A stretch of DNA of 64,000 nucleotides from Gordionus sp. m RMFG-2023 (GCF_954871325.1 NC_088776.1:16678052-16742051), one strand, 5' to 3'; positions 33,397 through 44,523 are shown, counted from the first letter of the stretch. Numbers and translations are program-made. Notes: generated by a model not told the origin, from the letters alone.

Positions 33397-34252
33397 TATC
33401 TATTAATATTAATTTCAAATTCACTTTAAAAAATTTCTAGGAGATATAAGCCATGTTCCCAATTTTTAGCGATTTTTGTTTTAGCGATTTTTGTTTTAGC
33501 GATTTAGAACCTATCCCTTATTAGAAGATATCATGTTAATGCGTTTAAATAAAAAAATCTATGCATGACTATGCTTTGTATTTTTAAATATATTTTGCCT
33601 ATAAATAATAAAATATAAATTTTATTAAATATATAATTTTTTTTTATATACGATTAAATATTCTTATACCCCGAAACCAAGCAAGAGTTCAAAAATATTC
33701 CCTTGAACCAAACTGAACCCATTCAATTTTTTTTACCTTGAACTGAACCTAACCCGATTAATTTTTTTTACTGGGTTCGCCCTTGCAAAAAAGTATCTAG
33801 CTGGTTGGGCAATATTTGGGGTTTTATCATTGTTGTTTTTTTCCCCAAAAAATTAATAATCTCAATCAATTAAAATATGTGGAATATTTATGCATTCTCA
33901 GGGGGCTCATCATTTTTTAAAATTGATTTCAAAATTAAATTGTTTTAAAATCCAACATGATCCAATTACCTTCTTTTTTTTTTAAGCTAACATTATCAAA
34001 AACTGCCTTTTTTTAAGCTAACAAATCCAAAATTTTCATATTAAATTTTTAGCTAACATTATCAAAATTACAATTGGTATTAAAACGAAATTTCAGAATT
34101 TTGAGGGATATTTAATTTCGGCACCTACCTATTTTTTATATACAACAAGCCAACCTAGTTAAAAAGCGCAATTAGATATTTTTGAAAATATGGGAATATA
34201 CTACTTTATAAAACTCGATTTATATAAATATCTTAAATTATTTAATTAGATA
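33397..34252. other. AT-rich DNA with short repeats
   Basis: It includes a triple TTTTAGCGATTTTTG repeat (33466-33505) and a TGAACC/GAACCC-rich patch (33668-33775) like the patches at 25.8 and 26.3 kb. No gene was recognised. Confidence 0.35.
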
Positions 34253-34534
34253 TGTTGCGTTATAATCTAATTCTTTTTGTTTTTTGCATTTGAATTTTTT
34301 GTAATCTAATTATTATTATTTTTTGTAATTTAATTTTATAACTTTTTAACTTTCGGCGTAACCTTACTTTTTATATTTTATAATATATTTACTTTTTGTT
34401 TTTCGTTTGTATTCTAATTTATATTTATAGAAAATGTATATATACCTTAAGAAAAGAAAAAGAAATTAGTTAATAAAATATATTTTTACTGACTCGAACC
34501 TCGCGCCATATCGTTAAGATCCTTATTCTTTGCA
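34253..34534 (+). repeat. Left LTR of the TRIM/LARD element
   Basis: 282 bp, TG...CA. It differs from the right LTR at only a handful of positions and small length changes near its end. Confidence 0.9.
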
Positions 34535-34589
34535 TGGTGCCCTGGCTCTGGGTGGTGGACTAGAAAAAGATGACTACCTAATCTTCTGA

Positions 34590-35080
34590 GATGACTATCT
34601 AACCTATGGAGACTGCTTAACCTATGGAGATGACTACCTATTATGACTACCTTATCTATTGTGACTACCTAATCTTCTGAGATGACTATCTAACCTATGG
34701 AGACTGCTTAACCTATGGAGATGACTACCTATTATGACTACCTTATCTATTGTGACTACCTAATCTTCTGAGATGACTATCTAACCTATGGAGACTGCTT
34801 AACCTATGGAGATGACTACCTATTATGACTACCTTATCTATTGTGACTACCTAATCTTCTGAGATGACTATCTAACCTATGGAGACTGCTTAACCTATGG
34901 AGATGACTACCTATTATGACTACCTTATCTATTGTGACTGCCTAATCTATTGATATGACCAATGCCTAATCTACTGAGATGACTATCTAACCTATGGAGA
35001 CTGCTTAACCTATGGAGATGACTACCTATTATGACTACCTTATTTATTGTGACTGCCTAATCTATTGATATGACCAATGC
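34590..35080 (+). repeat. 91-bp minisatellite inside the TRIM/LARD element
   Basis: Unit ATGACTATCTAACCTATGG... repeats at 34590, 34681, 34772 and 34864, almost without change, then in diverged form at about 34979 (4-5 copies). Each unit is itself built from a roughly 10-bp GACTACCTA/TGACTATCT theme. There are no spacers, so it is not a CRISPR-like array. Confidence 0.92.
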
Positions 35081-36016
35081 CTAATCTATGGAGATGACCA
35101 AGAATCAAACCTTAGCACGTTCTTTCATGCAAAAAGTTTCTTTCTTCATGGTGTCCTGGCTCTGGATGTTGGACTGGAATATGATAACCAGCACCTAACC
35201 TAATGTGACAACCTAGAAAGAACTGATATGGAAGTTGAACGATAGGTTATGAATTCTATTTTGTGAGACCAATGATGATTACTTATTATTCTAATCCACG
35301 TAAGAAGAAAAGTTATTAAAAATTAAGATTTTATGCCAGGATAAAGGCATATTATAAATTTTTAAAATCACTAAAATTTAAAATCATAATGATGATAAAA
35401 ATGTTTTTGAAATAAAGCTTTTGAAGATTAGATAAATATTTAAATGATGTGATGAGATCATTTTCTAAAAATTATCTTATGAAGAATTTTTTGAATTAAA
35501 ACTAGGGTGTGAAATTTAAATTTTTTATTTAAAGAGAGGGAAATGTGAATAATATTTTATTTGCATATTTTAACCTCGGAGATTGAAAATAAATAAAAAT
35601 AAATTAAATACTAAAACGCAAAAATTAATTAAACACTAAAACGCGAAAAAATAAAAGTCATTAAAACGCGAAAAATTAAAACGCTAAAAATATAACAAAT
35701 CTTATTGATTTATCATTTCTTCACTTAATTTTATATTTTGATGAACTATTATTTCTTATTATTCGCAACTTACTGATGATAATAATGATTTTGAAAAATG
35801 ATAATAATATCAACGTCATGATTTGTAAAACATTCGATATGGATATCAAGCTCACGATTTAAACAAAAACGAACAAACATCGATTTAAACAAACCAACGA
35901 TTGGGACAAGCCAACGTTATGATGATTTGTGATACAACTTGATTACCAAAACGATAAACCACTTGGACAACAAACTCTCTATGACTTCTCCGATGAAATT
36001 ATCAGAAGAGGGAGAA

Positions 36017-36301
36017 TGTTGCGTTATAATCTAATTCTTTTTGTTTTTTGCATTTGAATTTTTTGTAATCTAATTTTTATTATTTTTTGTAATTTAATTT
36101 TATAACTTTTTAACTTTCGGCGTAGCCTTACTTTTTATATTTTATAATATATTTACTTTTTGTTTTTCGTTTGTATTCTAATTTATATTTATAGAAAATA
36201 TATATATACCTTAAGAAAAGAAAAAGAAATTAGTTAATAAAATATATTTTTACTGACTCGAACCTCGCGCCATATCGTTAGTGTCCTCCTTATTCTTTTC
36301 A
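36017..36301 (+). repeat. Right LTR of the TRIM/LARD element
   Basis: 285 bp, preceded by the purine tract 36004-36016 and followed by the AGATA duplication. Confidence 0.9.
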
Positions 36302-36306
36302 AGATA

Positions 36307-37119
36307 TTTTGAACCAAATTGTTACTTATTATTTATTCGCTTCATTTTTTAAATTCAAATGATAAAACTTTTTATAAAAATCACGGAAGAAGATATCGTG
36401 TTAATAATTTCATTTTTTTAAAATATTTAATCTCAGTACCCAGCAAGTTTATTCGACAAAAATGGTCGGTTTAGTTAATAAGCCATTATATTTATAGAGA
36501 AACGTAGGCCCGTCAAAAATGATGGGGAATGAGATTTTTATTCATTTTTTACGATAGATGTCATGCCAGGTTCAAGCTCACAATATTAGGAAGCATCCAA
36601 GATCTTATAATTTTAAAAAAGTTTATTAAGCCCAGCTCAACCCTTAATAATTTGTAAAAGATATTCCCAAGTCAGGTGTAAGCTTATATTAATTTTGAGG
36701 TTCCAAGCCTACCCATTATAATTTTGAAAATTTTTTCATTTTTTTATGTTAAGTAAAAAAAAAAATGCTGTCTATTTAAATTACAAAAATGCCATTAAAC
36801 ACTAATGAAACTTATATGCAAATTATTTATATATTTTTTAAGATATTTTTTTTTATTGACATATAAATTTAGGATAATTTTTTTAAAAAATAATGAGGAA
36901 TATTTATTATGTATTTGATAAAATTAAGAGCAAATCCTTTATGACATTTTAATTTTTGTTGGAAAAAGTGACTAAATAAATCTGGGCGTTCGTCTGGAAA
37001 GGAAATAATTAATGTATAATTTTATATCATTTAGGGTTGTAGATGAAAGTAATGACGGATTACCAAAGCAGTGTACAAAACACAATACGTCTTGATAAAG
37101 ATGATATGCCTATGAACGT
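36307..37119. other. AT-rich DNA
   Basis: Nothing coding. A GC-richer stretch at 36504-36720 (GTAGGCCCGTC, AAGCCCAGCTCAACCC, CCAAGCCTACCC) hints at a decayed MITE related to the GGCCTG-rich elements, without ends. Confidence 0.3.
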
Positions 37120-37488
37120 AAAACGATATTTCTCTCAATGTCAGCATTGGTATATCTTCCAAAATAGAATCATAAACGACAATGTTAACTAAACCATAAA
37201 ACGGTCGTAAGTATTGTTATAAAGGCCACGACAGAACTACCGCATATTTTTCCATTAATAAAGTTGATGAAATTGGCTGTACTGTACATTCAAGTTGAAC
37301 ACGCAAAACGATATTTCTGTCAATGTCAGAATTGGTATCCCCTTCTAAAATAGAATCATGAACGACAATGTTAACTCAACCATAAAACGGTCGTAAGTAT
37401 TGTTATAAAGGCCACGACAGAAATACTGCATATTTTTCCATTAATAAAGTTGATGAAATTGGCCGTACTGTACATTCAAGTTTGATCA
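37120..37488 (+). repeat. 185-bp tandem duplication, coding-like
   Basis: Copies 37120-37304 and 37305-37488 are about 95% identical. Both include TTGGTAT, TAGAATCAT, AAACGGTCGTAAGTATTG and ATAAAGTTGATGAAATTGGC. In one plus frame the unit reads GRKYCYKGHDRTTAYFSINK then VDEIGCTVHSS between stops, which looks like decayed coding sequence of a transposon. Its family was not identified. Confidence 0.7.
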
Positions 37489-37559
37489 TTCCTCTAAATA
37501 TTCATGAAAGTTTCTCAGAGAATCGGATAAAGTATTATTTATATTAAATCCTAGTGAAG

Positions 37560-37989
37560 TGAATGATAGTACAGAATTAAATTTTATATTTGTTAAAAAA
37601 TAGGAGGAGGTGGCATAGGGATTGTGGTAGTGGTGATAGAAATATCATTTGGAGAAATAGGTGAAAATAAAATAAACATAGATATAAAACATAACATAAA
37701 AAAAAATAAAAATAAACCTCCAGATGAGTTCATTTCAAGCGTAGTTCTTTATTATTTTGTCTACCAGTAACTCTAGAACGGGTAAGGCGTTTGTTTAATC
37801 GTCATTTCTTTGCTTATCTTTAATAATAGATTCATCATGTTTTGTAGCAATGTGAGGGATTAGGGTTAGCTTAGACAAATAAAGAAATCAGGCAAAAATA
37901 TAAATAAACTATTGTTGAAATTAAACAAACATTAAAATAATAAAACCGGTAGATGGGTCAATATTAGATGCATATTTCTAGTAGTTGGT
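37560..37989 (+). repeat. Partial copy of a roughly 0.7-kb tandem repeat, left of element A
   Basis: It matches 45535-45957. The unit continues on the other side of element A, where a full copy (about 45249-45956) and another partial copy (about 45957-46235) follow. The junction TAGTTGG/AGAGCTATC at 45950 shows the sequence before element A inserted. Confidence 0.8.
37593..37733 (-). CDS. Possible 46-aa secreted-type peptide in the tandem repeat unit
   Basis: ATG to TAA encodes MNSSGGLFLFFFMLCFISMF and ILFSP, a signal-peptide-like start, then a Thr/Pro-rich tail ending PMPPPPIF. The other repeat copy (near 45700) starts with the same MNSSG but shifts frame after about 18 residues, so coding is not conserved. 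I keep it only as a possibility. Confidence 0.2.
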   Translation of the reverse strand: MNSSGGLFLFFFMLCFISMFILFSPISPNDISITTTTIPMPPPPIF

Positions 37990-38511
37990 TGTGGTATTTC
38001 TCCCTTATTTAACACTTTTTAATAAAAAAAAACGATCAACTCTTTCAACGCAATTTTCTTATTTCAAAATATTTTGTTTCAACTCCTTAAAATTTAATTA
38101 ATTTCCACACTTAAATTTTGATAATAATTTTCTTATTTAAAAAAAAAAACTTACTTCAACTCCTCTTTTTTTTCTTTGATTTTCTACAACTCTTTATCTC
38201 TTTTTTTTTACAACTCCTTCTTTTTTTTTTTGATTTTCTACAACTCTTTATCTCTTTTTTTTACAACTCCTTTTTTTTTAATCCTTTATTAATTTTATTT
38301 TTCAAAAAATTTAATCAAAAAAAATATAATGAACTTAAAACAAAAATTTTCTTTTTTCAACAACTTTTTCTTTTTAAAAAAAAAACAATAATAATAATAA
38401 TAATTTCAATATTATAATTTTTTTTAAAATAAAATCAATAAAATGTAATTAATTTACGATAATTATAATACGCAATCAATAAAATGTAATTAATTTAAGA
38501 TAATTAATATA
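37990..38511 (-). repeat. Element A LTR, left copy (3' in sense)
   Basis: It starts TGTGGTATTTCTCCC on the plus strand. It is pyrimidine-rich with seven CAACTC hexamers. The inner edge is uncertain by about 20 bp because of an adjoining CGCCGCCGCC stretch. The purine tract in sense (complement of 38534-38551) lies slightly inside. Confidence 0.85.
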
Positions 38512-38538
38512 CGCCGCCGCCAACAGAAGACCATTCCT

Positions 38539-38934
38539 TCATTCCCCCCTCAGGAAAGCGTCCAATTCTAAATCCGTCATTTCTAAATCTACTATATCTG
38601 GTGCTTCCACCGGTCCATTGCTTGTAGTATCAACTGCTTCCGCTACCGTAGGCGCCACCCTTGACACAGGTACCTCCTGTATTACTGGTCCCGTCTGGAT
38701 ATCCCGGGTTGGCTGTCTTTCTAGTTGTCGCCTCGGTCTCCGCGGACACCGATCTTGTAGGTGGTCTCGGAATTGGCAGAGATAACAAGTCCGTGGAGGA
38801 TTTCGTCTTCTTCGTATTGGGCTGGATTGAACCGCCGGCGTAGGGAATTCGGATAATCGCTCCTCAGTATTTTGCGTAAATACGCTTATTCTTATGATCA
38901 TCCCGGGTAAATATATAAACTTATGTACTAGCAT
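38539..38934 (-). CDS. Extra zinc-knuckle ORF downstream of integrase in element A
   Basis: An intact 131-codon frame whose GC content clearly exceeds the rest of the element. It contains one CCHC knuckle (CYLCQFRDHLQDRC, spacing C2C4H4C), an Arg-rich block (CPRRPRRQLERQ) and an acidic C-terminus (DIVDLEMTDLELDAF). Ty3/Gypsy elements normally end with integrase or an envelope gene here. The codon and GC contrast suggests it was acquired, perhaps a piece of another element's gag. Function unknown. Confidence 0.55.
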   Translation of the reverse strand: MLVHKFIYLPGMIIRISVFTQNTEERLSEFPTPAVQSSPIRRRRNPPRTCYLCQFRDHLQDRCPRRPRRQLERQPTRDIQTGPVIQEVPVSRVAPTVAEAVDTTSNGPVEAPDIVDLEMTDLELDAFLRGE

Positions 38935-39857
38935 TTTTAAATTTTAAAAATTCTTCTTTAAAAAAAAATGTTAATTTTCAAAAAAAAATATTTTAATTAT
39001 AAAGAAAATTAATTTTCAAAAATACTTTAATTATATAAAAAAAATTATGATATAAACGCCAATTTCTTTTATTCAAAACATCGTGACACCCCATAATTAT
39101 TTTGCCAACACTTGCCACGCTCGTAAATTTTAACATCTCTTGTAATTTTTTCTCCACAAACATCCCAAATTTTACATTTTTTCCCTTGTGTTCAATTACA
39201 AACAAACCCCCTTTTTTTTACAACGACCTTGTTCACAACTCTTTTTACTCCACAAATTGATTAATTAATTATAAAAATTAATTTCCTAAAAAAAAATTTT
39301 AAATAAATTAAACAACCCGTAATAAGAAAACATCCCATAATTAAATAAATTAGACAACTCGTAATAAGAAAACATCCCATAATTAAATAAATTAGACAAC
39401 TCGTAATAAGAAAACATCCCTTAATAAGATATAGATACTGTTACTGACCACAGTGATATATCTTAATTAACCCCTTCTATATTTAATCCAAATGATATAT
39501 TTAAATCAACTCCGGTAATTAGACACCCCGTAATAATATATAAATACTGTTGTCAACCCACACAATATATTTTGATCAACTCCCTTAATTACACATCCCT
39601 TAAGAAGAAAACCCTACGCATTAAGATATATATATCTATATCGAATAAGATTATCTAACTCTTTGTCCTTGGACATTAACAATTTCCCAAGAGATAACTC
39701 TTGTTTCTTATCCGTCCCCTCTTTTTTAATTAAAATATATTATCCACCTTTTAGTCAGGCTTGCAACTCTTTGTCCTTAGATATTACAAATTCACAAAGA
39801 TAGAACTCTTGTTTCACCCCCTCTTTTTATATATTACAACTCTTTATTCCTGATATT
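38935..39857 (-). other. Element A 3' non-coding region
   Basis: AT-rich, with a 42-bp unit (AATTAGACAACTCGTAATAAG...) in three copies at 39297-39425 and many CAACTC hexamers. No further domain was recognised. Confidence 0.6.
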
Positions 39858-40960
39858 TCACTTCTCTCTCAACACTTCACCTCCCGATCTCAACCGCCCC
39901 GGTTCAACTCCCCTCCGTATTTGATCGGAATGTCTTATACCATCTCTTCCATCCCCAAACCTGACTTTATATAATCTGCTCCTCAATTTCTCCATTATTA
40001 TTCCCAACTCCCATTTCCTTGAACCTCCATAATTTCTGATCCACACATTTTGACCTATCACAAATCCGCAGGTCTTATTCACCACTTGCTCATCATTGAC
40101 CGTTGTCATTTGCAACTCATCTGGCGTGGGCTTCAATAAATCCAATAGCATACGAGTCCGACGCCCCAAAAATTTCTCCGCTGGAGACCTTTCCTCCCCT
40201 TTTTTGCTATTATTGTAATACGCTATCGCTATCCAAATCTCGCCCCCTCCATATTTAGATTTTCTTAACCAACTCTTTACTACCGCCACCATTCGTTCCG
40301 CCTTACCATTGGAACTCGGATGGTAAGGTGGAGCTAATATATGCTTCGCACCCGTTTCAGCACAAAAGGTTTCAAAATTCCTACTTACAAACGCTGGCCC
40401 TCCATCCGAAACAATTATTTTTGCAACCCCAAACCTGGCCCACAGATTTTTTAATGTTCTTATCACCACTTGCGTCGTTAAACCTCTCACCTCCACATAT
40501 TCTACCCACTTTGAATAAGCATCCACCACAAGTATATAGATCTTGTTCTCAAAATCAAAAAAGTCGATGTGAACCCTGTCCCACGCCTGAGTAGCTTTCG
40601 GCCAAACACTTTCTTTATCTCTACGAGGCATACTGGCCCAAGAGTTACACATCACGCAACCTGCTTATATTTATAATCTCCTCATTCATTCCGGGCCACC
40701 ACACATATTCTCTTCCCCATTGTTTCATTCGTTCAACCCCTTGATGCCCAGCATGAATCATGTTCAACACGGCTTCCCTTAATTTCCTCGGAACTACTCC
40801 ACGATTTCCTCGCACCACACATTCATCCATTATTGTCAACTCTTTTTCTACATTTTTGAACCTCTTGTCCTCAATTCTCCATGGTTTTCTACCCGCTATA
40901 CACGCCTTAATTCGTGTCAACTCTCGATCCTTCAATGTAGCACTTTTCAGCCCTTTCCAT
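39858..40960 (-). pseudogene. Element A integrase region
   Basis: The N-terminal zinc finger (H..H...C..C type) has GHQGVERMKQWGREYVWWPG. The catalytic core shows IDFFDFENKIYILVVDAYS, then VSDGGPAFVS and PPYHPSSNGKAERM, the D,D,E layout. A C-terminal GPY/F-like basic tail follows. It closely resembles element B's integrase (over half identical by eye). Confidence 0.9.
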
Positions 40961-41500
40961 GTTACGGGTCCTCCTTTAGATATTGCCGCTACCGTTCGAA
41001 TCAACCCTTGCTCATTCTCTTCCTCATCCCCTTTTTTTTCATCACAAATTTCTCCTGCTCCACATCTGGATAAAATATCCGGTAAATAATTCTCTCTCCC
41101 ACGCCGATATTTGACTTGAACATCAAAACTACCCACCAATAATAACCATCTCTGTAATCTTGGCGATAACATCAACTCTTTATTATCCTTCTTAAAAAGA
41201 TGCACTAAAGGTTTGTGATCTGTATATATAACAAACTTCCGCCCAATTAAATATTCCCTACACTTGGTCAACCCAAATATTACCGCCAACGCCTCTTTTT
41301 CAATAGCCGAGTACCTCGTCTCCGCTGACTTAAAGATCCGGGAGAAAAATATCACCGGTCTTTCCAACCCATCTATATAATGTAATAAGGCTCCACCAAC
41401 CCCTTTATTGGATGCATCCACTGCCAACACAACCTCCAAATCATTGTTATAACACACAAGCACTGGTCCCTTTCCAATCTTACATTTCAACGCTTTAAAC
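40960..41500 (-). pseudogene. Element A RNase H region
   Basis: VLAVDASNKGVGGALLHY, ETRYSAIEKEALAVIFGL, YTDHKPLVHLFKKDNKEL and LPDILSRC are the classical Ty3/Gypsy RNase H blocks. Confidence 0.9.
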
Positions 41501-41551
41501 GCCTCCTCCTGCTCGTTCTTCCACTCAAAACGTGCTCCTTTTTTCAACAAT

Positions 41552-42160
41552 TCATATAATGGTGCCGCTATTTGCGCAAAATCCTCCACAAATCGATGAT
41601 AATAGTACCATCCCTAAAAATAATTGTATCTCCACTTTATTACTTGTCCTACACATATTTGTTATTTCAACCATATTTTTATCTATGTGTCTCACCTCCT
41701 TTCCTGTAATTCTGTGTCCCAAATACACAACTTCTGTGACCCCCAACACACTTTTTTCAGCACTTGCTCGCAAACCCTTTTCCTGAATTCTCCTAAACAC
41801 CTCTTCCAACCTCTGTTCATGTTGTTCAGGCGTTACTCCCGTCACCAGCACATCATCCATATAATAGTAAACCCCCTCCAACCCCTGAAAAATAGCCGCC
41901 ATGGTCCGCTGAAAAATTGGAGCCGATACGCTAAGTCCAAACGGCAATCTACAAAATGCATACAACCCTTGCGGAGTAGTAATTGTTAACAAATTTCTCA
42001 CCTCTGGCCTCACTCGCAGTTGTAAATACGCATTGGAAAAATCCACTTTGGAAAAATATAAACTCCCCTTTAAATTGGCCAATATCTCCTCAATCCGTGG
42101 CAACGGATATTTTACTTCTACAACCCACGGGTTTAAAGTTACCCGGAAATCTGCGCACAA
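41552..42160 (-). pseudogene. Element A reverse transcriptase region
   Basis: YPLPRIEEILANLKGSLYFS, KVDFSNAYLQLRV, FCRLPFGLSVSAPIFQRTM and YYYMDDVLVTG with the catalytic YMDD, then VYLGHRIT. Ty3/Gypsy type. Confidence 0.92.
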
Positions 42161-43370
42161 CCGAAGCTTCCCATTTGCTTTCTTCAGCAGGCACTAAGGG
42201 CGTTGCCCACTCACTATATTCCACTGGACATACGATGCCCCTTCTCACCCATTGATTCAACTCTATTTCCACCTCCTTTCGCCATTCAAACGGTATTCTT
42301 CGCAACGCACAAAATTTTGGTACACAATTTTCCTTTAATTTAATATCTACTTCGTAATCCCTTAAGCATCCCAACCCTTTGTCAAAAATCTCCTTATATT
42401 TGTTAATTAATTTCTCAACTCCTTCCCGCACTCGCGCCATTCCTAACTCCATATCTTTTTCACTTCTCAATTTTTCCGTCTCCAGCTCTTCTCCTCGCAA
42501 CTCAATTTCTCTTTTTTGCAACCCATTGCATGACATTTCGCGATCCTCTCCCCAAGTCCCCCTTTTAAAATTCTCCCCTATTTCCCCCTTAAAAGTCTCC
42601 CCTATTTCCTCCCTAAAATTTTCCCTTATTTCCCCCCTAAAATTATCACCTATTTCCCCCCTAAAAGTCTCCCTTATTTCCCCCTTAAAATTTTCTCTTA
42701 TTTCCCCCCTAAAATTCTCACCTATTTCCCCCTTAAAATTTTCCCTTATTTCAAACCTTCCCTCCCCTTCTCCTATCTCCTTTTTATTAAATGTAGTCTC
42801 AACCCCTGGCAACCTTTGATTACCCGAATATATCATACTTTCATTTTCATCATCACCTACAATGGGCAAAAATATACCACACCATGCAAATACACCCCAA
42901 AAACTATACCATGGACCAATGCGTACAATCCATTCCCATCCCAAAACCGTTTCAACTCTTTTATCAATGATCCATAAATCCAACACTACTATTCTGCTCT
43001 CTATCATCAACTCAATCTCGACTCTTCCCATTATTGCCATCTCTGATCCATCGAATTGTCGAACCTTTATTTCCTCTCTTTTAATTCTACCATCTGGCCA
43101 CACACTTTGATATGTATCATATCCCATCACTGTAATCGCCGCCCCTGTATCAAATAACATTGTCACAAAATTTCCATTAAAATTTAACAACACTCTGGGA
43201 CAAATATCATACGCCCTCCCTTCTTGTAACATATTTATATCTTTTTTTTCTTCTATTTTACTATTGTAATACATATTTTTCAACCCTTTTTCTTTCCTTT
43301 TTCCAATTACATCCTTGGATTTTATATTTTTCAACTCTTTTTCCTGCCCTCTTTTAATTATATTATCCAC
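42090..43370 (-). pseudogene. Element A protease and protease-RT linker
   Basis: An aspartic protease of retroviral type with FDTGAAITVMG and a later VETVLGWEW. The linker toward the RT contains an octapeptide repeat (ENFKGEIR/ENFRGEIG type). The frame continues through a region preceding RT (RRIPFEWRKEVEIEL). Confidence 0.9.
42558..42752 (-). repeat. 24-bp coding minisatellite in element A
   Basis: About eight copies of a 24-bp unit keep the frame and encode variants of the octapeptide ENF(K/R)GEI(R/G). On the plus strand the unit reads CCCTTATTTCCCCCCTAAAATTTT-like. Being in frame, it lengthens a charged hinge between protease and RT. Confidence 0.9.
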
Positions 43371-43382
43371 ACTATCATATAC

Positions 43383-44180
43383 TCAACAATTTAAACAATC
43401 TCTAGCCACATGCCCTTCCTTCCGACATTTAAAACACATCGCATTCAACGCCTTTCCTTCCTCAGTATGTTTCGACACAATTATTCCTTCGCTCCTCTTA
43501 TTTTCTATAGTTCGTACCATGGGAGTATTTTGTTGATCCATTCCCCTTTGTGGGAAACCACCCCTTGTATTATATTTATCTACATTACAATCCTCTTTAT
43601 TATGACCAAATCTCCCGCACCCGGCGCATCTCAATTTTTCTTGTTTCTGCGGACAAAAGGGGGCTATATGACCACGTTTGCCGCATCCAAAACACTTTGT
43701 TTCTTGACAATCCCTAACCATATGTCCTTGTCCACCACAATTATAACAAGTTATGTCTCCTCTCCCTCGAGAATTAAATCTCGGTCTCATCTCCGTTCTA
43801 TTTTTCACCAGATTTTCTCTGTCTCCATATGGTCTCAACACTTGACTTTTATACCCATATTTTCCAAATACATCACCTTCAGCACGTCTATTTATTAAAT
43901 TATTTTCTGACAAACCTAATACCTCACTATCAGTCCAACCCTTTATTAATTCCTGCACTGGCAACCATGTTACCTTTCCCATCACATCCTCCTCTCCATT
44001 ATTTCCTTCTATCGTTAAAGTCTGCCCTTTGATTCTAACACTTCGATTGCGCCTAGTCCTCCTTCCTAGGATTAAACTACACATCCATATACCCAACACC
44101 AGCAACGCTCCAATAATATTATATTGAACTTCCCAGTATTTTATAAATTTAAAACTTTTCATCTCACAAAAAATTGACAA
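43383..44180 (-). CDS. Element A Gag-position protein: membrane helix plus zinc knuckles
   Basis: An intact 265-codon frame. Residues about 22-38 (IIGALLVLGIWMCSLIL) form a hydrophobic membrane-type helix followed by a basic RRTRRNR stop-transfer-like motif. A short polar region follows and then four CCHC knuckles: CYNCGGQGHMVRDC, CFGCGKRGHIAPFC, CAGCGRFGHNKEDC and CFKCRKEGHVARDC. A normal Ty3/Gypsy Gag has a roughly 200-residue capsid domain before the knuckle; there is no room for one here. Element B has the same plan, so it is unlikely to be a random loss. Confidence 0.8.
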   Translation of the reverse strand: MSIFCEMKSFKFIKYWEVQYNIIGALLVLGIWMCSLILGRRTRRNRSVRIKGQTLTIEGNNGEEDVMGKVTWLPVQELIKGWTDSEVLGLSENNLINRRAEGDVFGKYGYKSQVLRPYGDRENLVKNRTEMRPRFNSRGRGDITCYNCGGQGHMVRDCQETKCFGCGKRGHIAPFCPQKQEKLRCAGCGRFGHNKEDCNVDKYNTRGGFPQRGMDQQNTPMVRTIENKRSEGIIVSKHTEEGKALNAMCFKCRKEGHVARDCLNC

Positions 44181-44523
44181 TCACCTTTAGAATAAATATT
44201 TTAATAATTTGTAGTGTTAATAAATAAGACAGTATTAATAACGTAAATACTCAAAATATACACTTATACATATATTCAACTCAAACTTTTTCTTCGTTAA
44301 ATTCGTTTCGAATTTCTCCTGTAATTTTATTTAATACCAATTTAACAACAATTTCTATTAAATCAAATCCGTTAATACAATTACAATATAATTTTTCAAC
44401 CCACTTGTATATTCTGTTTAACTTCAACTCTTTAAAATTTATTCAATAATTTACAACACTTGTATATTTTGTTCAAATACAACTCTTTAAAATTTATTCA
44501 ACAATTCACAACACTTGGGTTTT

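Larger units (their letters stand above)
34253..36301 (+). mobile_element. Non-coding LTR element (TRIM/LARD type), looks whole
   Basis: Two almost identical LTRs (34253-34534, 36017-36301) begin TGTTGCGTTATAATC and end CTTATTCTTTGCA / CTTATTCTTTTCA, giving TG...CA ends. The flanking duplication AGATA is perfect (34248-34252, 36302-36306). A primer-site-like TGGTGCCCTGGCTCTGGG directly follows the left LTR, and the purine tract AGAAGAGGGAGAA directly precedes the right one. The 1.48-kb interior has no gag or pol frame and carries a 91-bp minisatellite. It is non-autonomous and appears structurally whole. LTR similarity indicates a young insertion that needed enzymes supplied by another element. 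Confidence 0.9.

Noticed and set aside
34590-35080. CRISPR-like repeat array
   Set aside because: Units are contiguous 91-bp repeats without spacers, inside a eukaryotic LTR element.
38118-38417. 99-residue Phe/Leu-rich membrane-like ORF (and the similar one at 44856-45113)
   Set aside because: Translation of the pyrimidine-rich LTR of element A; it is repeated in both LTRs and has no protein-like composition.
42379-43898. Plus-strand Pro/Ser-rich ORFs opposite element A's gag and pol
   Set aside because: They mirror the coding strand of a recognised retroelement and have no independent motif or composition signal.
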